Assembly (NCBI GenBank): GCA_016867195.1
Contig: VGKE01000032.1
Coordinates: 1 to 5,599 of the forward strand
Source of the DNA: Candidatus Nealsoniibacteriota bacterium
Lineage (GTDB): Bacteria; Patescibacteriota; Minisyncoccia; Minisyncoccales; GWA2-38-27
Length of the DNA stretch: 5,599 nucleotides
Reading direction: 5' to 3'
Shown here: positions 1 to 5,483 of the stretch, piece after piece
Layout: every line of letters begins with the position of its first letter
Position numbering within the stretch: position 1 is the stretch's first letter
Made by a program: the position numbers and the translations under genes
Notes under the pieces: generated by a model
Databases searched by the model: none
What the model was told of the DNA's origin: nothing
The model's input: only the letters and a program-made list of their open reading frames with translations

Positions 1-69
1 GCGCTCAACAATCTCTCTCATCTTCTCTCTCAATCTATATGTATCTTCGCCATATAAAAATATAATCAT
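1..69 (-). CDS. holA: DNA polymerase III subunit delta, N-terminal fragment (probable)
   Basis: Only the first 23 codons are present; the gene runs off the low-coordinate edge of the window. It starts at the ATG at 69-67 and stays open to base 1. The peptide begins MIIFLYGEDTYRLREK, with a hydrophobic strand, then a G-E-D-T-Y/F-R turn, then a basic helix. From memory this matches the start of HolA proteins of Parcubacteria-like bacteria, where the strand-GxD turn opens the AAA+-like domain I. HolA is the clamp-loader subunit that opens the sliding clamp. The evidence is one short motif, so the product is tentative, although the start itself looks real. There is no Shine-Dalgarno sequence, and a 21-bp GC palindrome ends only 6 nt upstream of the ATG. 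The gene may be read through from the transposase or have its own promoter; no promoter could be identified. Confidence 0.6.
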   Translation of the reverse strand, partial: MIIFLYGEDTYRLREKMREIVER

Positions 70-75
70 AGAAAT

Positions 76-96
76 TGCGGAGGTCGGACCTCCGCA
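76..96. repeat. REP-like palindrome after the RAYT stop codon
   Basis: This is a perfect 21-bp inverted repeat: arms tgcggaggtc (76-85) and gacctccgca (87-96) around a single central g at 86. It fills most of the 32-bp gap between the RAYT stop codon and the holA-like start. It is the exact reverse complement of the palindrome at 597-617, the two differing only by the centre base when read on one strand. It is strikingly GC-rich in an AT-rich setting. Its size, GC content and place beside a RAYT gene fit a REP element mobilised by that enzyme. As RNA it would form a stable hairpin, but no U-tract follows in the direction of transcription, so a terminator role is not supported. Confidence 0.85.
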
Positions 97-101
97 CATT
101 T

Positions 102-815
102 TTATTCTTTTGGATTACCCTTCCAACAAATATAATCTTCAATGAATTCTTGATATTTTTTCAGATTTCCAAATAAATCCAATATAAACTCTCTTTGGGT
201 AACTGATGGAAAGTTCTTAATCCCCATGTAATCAAGATGACTAGACCATTTAGACTCTTTTGACTCTTTTAAGAAATCTAAAGCTTCCTGAGGATTTTCA
301 ATCCCGATTTCTTTCCACTTTGGGTAATTTAATGATAAACTATTTGTATGAATATACGCAACAACAATCCTTAACTGCTCATCCGTTGTAATTTTAACTG
401 CATTAAAACTACTCTGAAAAACATGACCTTGTCTTTTATACTTTCTATTAATATATCCTCCATAGCCCGTACCGATTTTTCTCATAAATTCAGTTATTCC
501 ATTGTCTTTTACCTGTTTTAATAAAAGATGAATATGATTCGGCATAAAACAAAAACATAAAATGTCAACCATCCTTTCCCTCTTATCAGCAAAGGTTGCG
601 GAGGTCCGACCTCCGCAGTTGTTTGTTTTTTTGAACTGAATACGAATCCTCCTTCTAACTCTAACTTCTGTTGGCTTCAAATTATTAAGTTCGTAAATAG
701 AAAATATGCCACGGAAGTAATCATCCTTGTCTCTAAATATTATATTGCCGTCTATTCCTCGTAGTATAACGTGAACAATATCTCCATTTTCAAATTTTTC
801 TTTTCTATATGGCAT
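102..815 (-). CDS. REP-associated tyrosine transposase (RAYT, IS200-like Y1 family)
   Basis: This 237-residue single-strand DNA transposase belongs to the HUH/Y1 family, whose RAYT branch nicks and moves REP palindromes. The HUH metal-binding motif is H94-I-H96 within FMPNHIHLLL. The likely catalytic tyrosine is Y118, in GTGYGGYINRKYKRQGHVFQ, which aligns with the family pattern Yt.yfN.r..r.G.lfq. An N-terminal RG.....IFRDKDDYFR block (about residues 20-36) is also typical. I chose the ATG at 815 because MPYRKEKF opens this family in related bacteria. The frame stays open to a TTG at 866, but those 17 extra codons read through a palindrome and overlap mutM. Residues 67-73 (CGGRTSA) are encoded exactly by a perfect 21-bp REP-like palindrome, placed in the variable linker before KRERMV and the HUH strand. 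All core motifs are intact, so activity is plausible. The gene sits between mutM and a holA-like gene and was probably inserted there. Confidence 0.88.
   Translation of the reverse strand: MPYRKEKFENGDIVHVILRGIDGNIIFRDKDDYFRGIFSIYELNNLKPTEVRVRRRIRIQFKKTNNCGGRTSATFADKRERMVDILCFCFMPNHIHLLLKQVKDNGITEFMRKIGTGYGGYINRKYKRQGHVFQSSFNAVKITTDEQLRIVVAYIHTNSLSLNYPKWKEIGIENPQEALDFLKESKESKWSSHLDYMGIKNFPSVTQREFILDLFGNLKKYQEFIEDYICWKGNPKE
597..617. repeat. REP-like palindrome inside the RAYT gene, in frame
   Basis: A perfect 21-bp palindrome: arms tgcggaggtc (597-606) and gacctccgca (608-617) around central c at 607. It is the exact reverse complement of the copy at 76-96. It occupies exactly seven codons of the transposase (TGC GGA GGT CGG ACC TCC GCA, peptide CGGRTSA), starting and ending on codon boundaries, so the reading frame is kept. 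It falls in a stretch that varies between family members, upstream of the HUH motif. On the coding strand its centre base is in the opposite sense to the flanking copies. Confidence 0.88.
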
Positions 816-827
816 ATTTTTTATTTT

Positions 828-848
828 CGCCCAGGTCGGACCTAGGTG
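828..848. repeat. Degenerate REP-like palindrome between mutM and the RAYT
   Basis: The core AGGTC-g-GACCT (833-843) is identical to the central 11 bp of the copy at 76-96. The outer arms differ: 828-832 against 844-848 give C-G, C-G and C-G pairs, a G-T wobble and one C-A mismatch. The total span is again 21 bp. It lies in the 38-bp gap between the mutM stop codon (854-856) and the transposase ATG, so with the copy at 76-96 it brackets the gene. It is either a diverged REP or a related variant sharing only the core. Confidence 0.6.
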
Positions 849-853
849 AATTT

Positions 854-1696
854 TTATTTTTGGCAAAAGGGGCAGAAATGGGCACTGCGGCCGCCCATCT
901 TTAAACGTTTTATCTTTACTCCGCAGTTAGGACATTTTTCACCCTCTCGGCGATAAACTTTTCTTTCTTCGTCAAAAAAACCCTTTTTGCCGGCGGGATT
1001 GCGATAATCCGAAAAACTCTCACCACCCAACTTAACCGCTTTTACTAAAACCGATTTAATGTTCTTATAAATATCTTTTAATTCTTTTTCAGTAAGTTTA
1101 TTTACCTGTCTAAAAGGATGAACTCGAGCCCGCCATAATATTTCATCAGAATAAATATTGCCAATTCCGGCAATTACTTTTTGGTCCATCAGGATTTGTT
1201 TAATTTTTATTTTTTTATTTATTAAAAGATTTTTATATTTTTTAAAGGTAAATTTTTTATCCAGCGGATCTGGTCCTAATTCTTGAAACTCTTTTGAGTT
1301 TAATAATTCTTCAGTTTTCCATAATTCAACCTTAGCGAACTTTCTTAAATCGGAAAGAGCTAAAATCTCATTATTGTCTAAAAAAAATTTAAGATGAATA
1401 TAACTATTTGCCCTATCTTTTTTATCCCATTCGCCGTAAAGCAAATGGCCGGTTAGTTTCTGGTGAATTAAAAGAGAATAATCATCCGATAGTTCAAAAA
1501 TAATATTTTTTCCTCTTCGCCAGATTCTCTTAATTTTTTTTGCTAAAATTTCTTTTTTAAATCGGTTAAATTTTACTGGTTTTTTGACCGTTCCTGGAAA
1601 ATCCGTCCAAATATCAACAAACCCAGCTTTCAAAATTTGGGGCTGGGTTTGTTTTAAAATCCTTATTGTTGTTTCTACTTCCGGAAGCTCGGGCAT
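854..1696 (-). CDS. mutM: Formamidopyrimidine-DNA glycosylase (Fpg/MutM)
   Basis: This 280-residue bifunctional DNA repair enzyme excises oxidised purines such as 8-oxoguanine and cleaves the abasic strand. The N-terminus MPELPEVETT carries the catalytic proline (P2, exposed after Met removal) and E3. The beta-hairpin lysine is K63 in RRGK. The SDLRKF stretch (115-120) supplies R118 and F120, which fill the space of the flipped base. The first void-filling residue, usually Met, appears to be L81 (HQKLTGHL). The helix-two-turn-helix holds MDQKVIAGIGNIYSDEILWR (about 170-189) and GGESFSDYRNP. The C-terminal zinc finger is complete, C255-x2-C258-x16-C275-x2-C278, with the DNA-contacting R270. 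Length is normal. The ATG follows the receiver stop codon directly (TAG|ATG) with no ribosome site, so translation probably depends on coupling to the upstream gene. The middle is very AT-rich, for example 1201-1260. Confidence 0.96.
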   Translation of the reverse strand: MPELPEVETTIRILKQTQPQILKAGFVDIWTDFPGTVKKPVKFNRFKKEILAKKIKRIWRRGKNIIFELSDDYSLLIHQKLTGHLLYGEWDKKDRANSYIHLKFFLDNNEILALSDLRKFAKVELWKTEELLNSKEFQELGPDPLDKKFTFKKYKNLLINKKIKIKQILMDQKVIAGIGNIYSDEILWRARVHPFRQVNKLTEKELKDIYKNIKSVLVKAVKLGGESFSDYRNPAGKKGFFDEERKVYRREGEKCPNCGVKIKRLKMGGRSAHFCPFCQK

Positions 1697-2065
1697 CTAT
1701 TTTAGGATGGTTTTAACTTTTTCAATTATTTGATCCGGGGTAAAGTGGGCTTTAATAAGATAGTCATTAGCCCCCATTTTAAGACCCTTTTCAACATCAT
1801 CTTTATGGCCGAGATTTGACAGAATAATTACCGGGATTCGAGACAAAACCGTGTTTTCCTTCATCTTATCTAAAACCTCAAATCCGTTTATTCCCGGAAG
1901 AATAATGTCAAGTAAAACCAAATCCGGTTTTTTTCCTTTAATTTTTTTTATACCCTCTTCACCATCTACTGCTTCAAAAATCTCGTAACTCTCTTTGTTA
2001 AGTTTTTGGCCGATTAATTCTCTCAGGAATTTATCGTCTTCAATTATTAAAATTTTCTTCACCAT
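1697..2065 (-). CDS. Single-domain response regulator (CheY-like receiver 1)
   Basis: This is a 122-residue stand-alone receiver domain with no output domain. The conserved set is complete: acidic pair E9/D10 (ILIIEDD), phospho-acceptor D53 (LLDIILP), switch serine S83 (IILSN) and lysine K105 (YLIKA). It should accept a phosphoryl group from a histidine kinase, most obviously the one at 2694-4076, and act by protein contact or as a relay intermediate. It matches the neighbouring receiver at about 58 of 122 positions without gaps, so the two are diverged tandem duplicates. Its stop codon touches the mutM start. The 19 nt upstream of its start (2067-2085) are identical to those upstream of the other receiver at the same distance from the ATG. 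No Shine-Dalgarno sequence is visible. Confidence 0.95.
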   Translation of the reverse strand: MVKKILIIEDDKFLRELIGQKLNKESYEIFEAVDGEEGIKKIKGKKPDLVLLDIILPGINGFEVLDKMKENTVLSRIPVIILSNLGHKDDVEKGLKMGANDYLIKAHFTPDQIIEKVKTILK

Positions 2066-2169
2066 GAAATTATCGAATAGCGAATATGTTGCGAATTTAC
2101 GAATAATCGAATCGAATTCGTTTATTCGTAATGGATTCGTTATTCGCTGATTTTTGTTATTCGTTGATT
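2066..2169. repeat. CGAAT/ATTCG imperfect inverted-repeat element, copy A
   Basis: This element fills the whole 102-bp gap between the two receiver genes and runs into the receiver 2 stop codon (2168-2170). The left half is made of CGAAT units (cgaatagcgaat, gcgaatttacgaa) and the right half of ATTCG units (attcgttattcgctgatt), so the halves can pair as an imperfect long hairpin. Bases 2120-2153 are the exact inverted copy of 5320-5353 (34 nt). Bases 2067-2085 equal 2541-2559 and 2081-2098 equal 2590-2607. A second, shorter end, gttattcgttgatt (2156-2169), overlaps the stop codon. No coding potential or standard terminator was seen. Confidence 0.85.
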
Positions 2170-2539
2170 ATCTGCCGATTTGTTTGATAACTTTTTCAAT
2201 AACTTCTTGGGGGTCAAATTCTGTCTTAATCAACCAGTCTCTTGCCCCCAATTCTTTGGCTCGTTCAATTTCCAGCGGCTGTCCGGAATTGGAAATAATA
2301 ATTACCGGAATTTTTTTTAATTCCCCATCTTTTATTATTTCCTCCATTACTTCAATACCATTCATTTTGGGCATTACAATGTCAAGCAGAATGAGATCTG
2401 GCTTTATCTCTTTTATTTTTGTGACCCCTATATCACCGTCTTGAGCCACAAAAACCTCGTAACCAAGATGGCTTAATTTTTTTTGGAGAAGATTGAGTAG
2501 AATTTCTTCATCTTCTATAATCAAAATTTTCTTTGCCAT
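2168..2539 (-). CDS. Single-domain response regulator (CheY-like receiver 2)
   Basis: This 123-residue stand-alone receiver has all phosphorylation residues: E9/D10 (ILIIEDE), phospho-acceptor D53 (LLDIVMP), S83 (IIISN) and K105 (WLIKT). There is no output domain, so it probably signals by protein interaction or serves in a phosphorelay. It lies between the histidine kinase (154 bp upstream) and receiver 1 (102 bp downstream), which makes it the most likely direct partner of that kinase. Divergence from receiver 1 is greatest in the alpha1-beta2 region and in alpha4 (GQPLEIERAKE versus GHKDDVEKGLK), faces that commonly set partner choice, so the two may have different partners. The ATG is preceded by the repeat-derived leader rather than a ribosome site. 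Confidence 0.95.
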   Translation of the reverse strand: MAKKILIIEDEEILLNLLQKKLSHLGYEVFVAQDGDIGVTKIKEIKPDLILLDIVMPKMNGIEVMEEIIKDGELKKIPVIIISNSGQPLEIERAKELGARDWLIKTEFDPQEVIEKVIKQIGR

Positions 2540-2662
2540 AAAATTATCGAATAGCGAATCGGTTACGAATTTACGAAATCAACGAATGTCGAATATGTTG
2601 CGAATTTGCGAATACAAATTCGTTATTCGTATATTCGTAATAGATTCGTTATTCGCTGATTT
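2540..2662. repeat. CGAAT/ATTCG imperfect inverted-repeat element, copy B
   Basis: This element occupies most of the 154-bp gap between the kinase and receiver 2. It starts next to the receiver start codon with the same 19 nt as copy A (2541-2559) and ends with 2632-2662, which matches 2123-2153 of copy A with one mismatch. Bases 2562-2587 are the exact inverted copy of 5432-5457 in copy C (26 nt). The left half carries CGAAT units and the right half ATTCG units, giving an imperfect palindrome. About 31 bp of ordinary AT-rich sequence (2663-2693) separate it from the kinase stop codon. Confidence 0.85.
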
Positions 2663-2693
2663 ATTTTACCCTATTCAAAAATTAAACGCAAGA

Positions 2694-4076
2694 TTAAGTC
2701 AAAGATTCTTCTCTTATTGGTATGGTCAAATAGAGGGTCGTTCCCTTGCCTTCCTCTGATTCAAACCAAATTCTACCGCCATGGGCCCCAATAATATTTT
2801 TAGCGATAAACAATCCCAATCCCGTTCCCTCGGTCTCCATTCTTATTACATTAGCGCCCCGAAAAAATTTAGTAAAGATTCTTTCTTGCTGTTTTTCAGG
2901 AATCCCTATACCGGTATCTTTAGCCGAAAATTCTATTTCTTTTTTACCGACTCCCAGAGAAACCATCACATCTCCTCCGGTAAGAGTATAAGTTATGGCA
3001 TTATTGATAATGTTATCAATTGCTATTTTCATTTTTTCAACGTCCACCATGATCTTGGGCAGTTTTTTTAGCGGTTTTTTAAACTTAAATTTGAGTTTTT
3101 TCTTTTTTATTTCATCAACGTAGGACCCTATTATTGATTCAACTAATTCTTCAATAGCGGTTGGGATTAATTTATAAAGATATCTTCCCTCTTCAATTCT
3201 GGTGACATTTAAAAGGTCGTTAACAAGAGTGATCATTTTTTCGTTTGAGGAGTAAGCATCTTCTAAAAATTCTTTTTGTTCTTTAGTGGTTTTACCAAGA
3301 TCTCCTTCTAAGAACATTTTAAGAGTCCATTTAATTGCCGAGAGCGGCGTTCTTAATTGGTGGGCGGCTAAAGACACAAATTCTGTTTTCATTTTTTCAA
3401 CGAATTTTTCTCGGGTAACGTCGTGTAGAATTATCAAGGTCCCTATTTTTTCTTTTTCTCTTATTATGGGGAGGGTGCTGATTTCCAAAATTAATTCCTC
3501 GTTGATTTCAAGTTCTTTTCTAGTGATTTTTTTAATTTTCTCGCCCAGAATTTTTATCAAGGGTTTTAAATTAGCATGTTCTAAAAGCTCAGAGGTTGTT
3601 TCGCCTATTACTTTTTTGGACTCCACTTTTAAGAGTTTTTCGGCCAAAGGATTAACTAAGACGAGAACATCGTCGGCGTTAAAGAATAATAGTCCATCGG
3701 TAAAATTTTCAAAAATCGCCAGAGTTTTGCTTTTTTCCTCCTCAGCGAGATTTTTTTCTTCATTCACGTCCTCCAGCATATTTAACAGGGCTTCCCTTGA
3801 TTTCATTAATCCTTTTGTTCTCTCTTTGACTTGTTCTTCCAACCCCTCGGCAAATTCTTTTAGCTGCCTTGTTCTGGCCTTGACTTTGATTTCCAATATA
3901 CTCTTAGATTCTTCTAAATCACTTCTTAGTTTTTTCAATTCTTCAAGTTCTTTTTCTCTTTTCTCCCGCGTTTCCGATAATTCAAGATCCCTTCTAATTA
4001 ACATTTTTGCTACCCGATCAATTTCAGCTAGTTCTTTTTCTTTTATTATTGTTTTTTTATTAGAATTTTTTTCCAT
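2694..4076 (-). CDS. Soluble PAS-domain sensor histidine kinase
   Basis: This 460-residue kinase has no signal peptide or membrane segment, so it is expected to be cytoplasmic. Residues about 10-115 form a charged coiled-coil or signalling helix (ETREKREKELEELKKL, VKERTKGLMKSREAL). A PAS domain follows (about 118-222, IFENFTDGLLFFN to TLIILHDVTREK). The dimerisation/phosphotransfer domain (about 226-295) carries the H-box AAHQLRTPL with phospho-acceptor H239. The ATP-binding domain (about 330-455) has the N-box DNIINNAITYT (N355, N359), G1 DTGIGIP, F-box FTKFF and G2 GTGLGLFIAKNI, all intact. It should autophosphorylate and pass the phosphoryl group to the downstream receivers. No receiver or HPt domain is fused. 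The FIST gene 59 bp upstream may supply sensory input. The ligand of the PAS domain cannot be told. The upstream gap shows no ribosome site and no convincing promoter. Confidence 0.95.
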   Translation of the reverse strand: MEKNSNKKTIIKEKELAEIDRVAKMLIRRDLELSETREKREKELEELKKLRSDLEESKSILEIKVKARTRQLKEFAEGLEEQVKERTKGLMKSREALLNMLEDVNEEKNLAEEEKSKTLAIFENFTDGLLFFNADDVLVLVNPLAEKLLKVESKKVIGETTSELLEHANLKPLIKILGEKIKKITRKELEINEELILEISTLPIIREKEKIGTLIILHDVTREKFVEKMKTEFVSLAAHQLRTPLSAIKWTLKMFLEGDLGKTTKEQKEFLEDAYSSNEKMITLVNDLLNVTRIEEGRYLYKLIPTAIEELVESIIGSYVDEIKKKKLKFKFKKPLKKLPKIMVDVEKMKIAIDNIINNAITYTLTGGDVMVSLGVGKKEIEFSAKDTGIGIPEKQQERIFTKFFRGANVIRMETEGTGLGLFIAKNIIGAHGGRIWFESEEGKGTTLYLTIPIREESLT

Positions 4077-4135
4077 TAACTAAAACACTTTTGAGCAATT
4101 ATCTCAATTTTTTATTTTTGATTTTTTATTTTTCC

Positions 4136-5317
4136 CTACTCTCCCAATACCAACAAAGCCATGGTCTCGTTGTGCCAGACGGAAAAACATTCCAGCCCTA
4201 AAATTCCTGCCAGCGGAGCCAATTCTCCATAGGTATAAAAACCGATTAAGGGCACTTCTTTCCCCAGAACATCTTGAATAGCCGTGATTTCCTCTTCAAT
4301 TCTCGGCCCCAAAAGTTTATTTCGGGCCATGCAGTCAAACACAAAAACTGCTTTTGGCTTCGCTCCTTTAAGTTGAGCCAAAGCTCCTTCAGCCGCTTCT
4401 TTGGCAGACTGGATGGCTCTGTCAGGATCTCCCAGCATTAGACGAATTTCTGAACCTTCAGGAATTTCAGCGGCACAGGTAATTTCTCCTTTCTCATTAG
4501 CAATAACCACATCTCTAATTAAAAATTCAGGACTCCCCTCAACGCTTATCCCTAGGGGATAAGTATAAGCCATTCTGGCAATCGGTTCTTTAATCAGCTC
4601 TTCGGCCTTCTTCCCAAAGTAATCTTCATAAATAGAGAGGGCGGGGCGGTTATTTATTTTAATTAGTTTCGCTCCTTCGGCTTTGGTTACTTTCATCGGC
4701 AGGCCGACTGGCTCCCAACCGTGCCGCACTCCTACTCCAAAAGAAAACTTACCGGAAAGACCAACTCCAACCACAGCGCCTCTCAAAACCTGGTCATTGC
4801 AGTACTGGTAAGTTTTTTGAAAAAGAAAATCGTCTCCAGCCGCACCTCCCATAATTGGGAAGTTCTTGCCAAATACTTCCTGAATTCCTCTGGGAATTGC
4901 TGCTCCATTTTCTGCTAAGCCTTCGGTAAGCCCAATAAACAAAGCAACCTCTTCTTTGGCTTTTTCCTTTACTTTTTTGGCGACTATTGCTCCGGCTTTG
5001 CGAGAATCTTTATCAGCCCCGGTTCCTACTCCAATTGTAAAACTGATGTCATCTGCTTTTAAGGCCATCGCTGCCACATGCTTTGAAACCGGTCCTTCAG
5101 TAGTGATTTCTCCAGAATCACTGCAACCAACCAGAGGAATCTCTTTAGAAACCGACCTCACGCCCTGAAGCATTTTTTTCTGGTCATAGGCAACTGTAGA
5201 AAAAACAGTCACCAAATCAGCCTTTCCCCAAAGTTCATCTACGGCTTTCTGACAGGCCTCGGCCCCAGCTTTTGTGGCATCGGGATTATTACTTCTTCCT
5301 ACGCCTGCTTTAATCAT
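4136..5317 (-). CDS. FIST-domain sensory protein (FIST_N plus FIST_C)
   Basis: This 393-residue protein is made entirely of the two FIST modules. The N-terminal part (about 30-220) includes LVTVFSTVAYDQ, PLVGCSDSGEITTEG and the glycine-rich FPIMGGAAGDD (153-163). The C-terminal part (about 222-390) includes NRPALSIYEDYFG, FVFDCMARNKLLG and PLIGFYTYGELAP, and ends near a conserved HNET. FIST is a predicted small-molecule sensory domain, with amino acids proposed as ligands on genomic-context grounds, and is often encoded beside histidine kinases, GGDEF or chemotaxis proteins. There is no transmembrane segment and no fused output domain, so I infer that it acts as a separate cytoplasmic input protein for the adjacent kinase. 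The gene is Ala/Gly-rich and visibly more GC-rich (near 48-50% in several 60-base lines, 38% in another) than its neighbours, which may reflect transfer or simply amino-acid content. The ATG lies 3 nt from a repeat element. Confidence 0.92.
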   Translation of the reverse strand: MIKAGVGRSNNPDATKAGAEACQKAVDELWGKADLVTVFSTVAYDQKKMLQGVRSVSKEIPLVGCSDSGEITTEGPVSKHVAAMALKADDISFTIGVGTGADKDSRKAGAIVAKKVKEKAKEEVALFIGLTEGLAENGAAIPRGIQEVFGKNFPIMGGAAGDDFLFQKTYQYCNDQVLRGAVVGVGLSGKFSFGVGVRHGWEPVGLPMKVTKAEGAKLIKINNRPALSIYEDYFGKKAEELIKEPIARMAYTYPLGISVEGSPEFLIRDVVIANEKGEITCAAEIPEGSEIRLMLGDPDRAIQSAKEAAEGALAQLKGAKPKAVFVFDCMARNKLLGPRIEEEITAIQDVLGKEVPLIGFYTYGELAPLAGILGLECFSVWHNETMALLVLGE

Positions 5318-5319
5318 AG

Positions 5320-5478
5320 AAATCAGCGAATAACGAATCCATTACGAATAAACTTAAATCAACGAATAACGAATTCATTACGAATATACGAATTACGAAT
5401 CTTATATTCGTAAATTCGCAACTTATTCGCTATTCGTTGATTTCGTAAATTCGTAACATAATTCGTTATTCGCTGATT
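5320..5478. repeat. CGAAT/ATTCG long inverted-repeat element with 18-bp terminal repeats, copy C
   Basis: This element fills the 166-bp gap upstream of the FIST gene. Its ends are exact 18-bp inverted repeats: aatcagcgaataacgaat at 5321-5338 and its complement at 5461-5478. Inside, the left half (attacgaat, aatcaacgaataacgaat) and the right half (attcgctattcgttgatt, cgtaaattcgtaac) remain largely complementary, so the whole element can fold into one long, imperfect hairpin. It shares 34 nt exactly with copy A and 26 nt with copy B, both inverted. No flanking target-site duplication was seen. It ends 3 nt before the FIST ATG and 5 nt from the upstream stop codon. It is MITE-like in form, but nothing encodes its mobiliser here. 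Confidence 0.87.
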
Positions 5479-5483
5479 ATTTT

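Noticed and set aside
76..96. Rho-independent terminator after the RAYT
   Set aside because: On the transcribed strand the hairpin is followed by aatttctatg, not a run of U. The T-rich stretch lies on the other side, and no plus-strand gene is present to use it.
2154..2444. Plus-strand open frame opposite receiver 2
   Set aside because: It lies almost entirely antisense to a complete receiver domain and shows no recognisable motif.
3286..4083. Long plus-strand open frame of 265 codons opposite the kinase
   Set aside because: Its Ser/Phe-rich product is the antisense reflection of the Lys/Glu-rich kinase. The minus-strand frame has every kinase motif, so the plus frame is a shadow.
4077..4135. 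Possible promoter upstream of the kinase (TTGAGA, 17 nt, TTTAGT on the minus strand) and a small inverted repeat ttgag/ctcaa at 4091-4107
   Set aside because: The -10 match is weak (4 of 6) and would lie about 4 nt from the ATG, and the 5-bp arms are expected by chance in AT-rich sequence.
5318..5483. CRISPR array suggested by repeated CGAAT units
   Set aside because: Units are short, vary in sequence and spacing, and are arranged as inverted halves. There are no fixed-length spacers between constant repeats.
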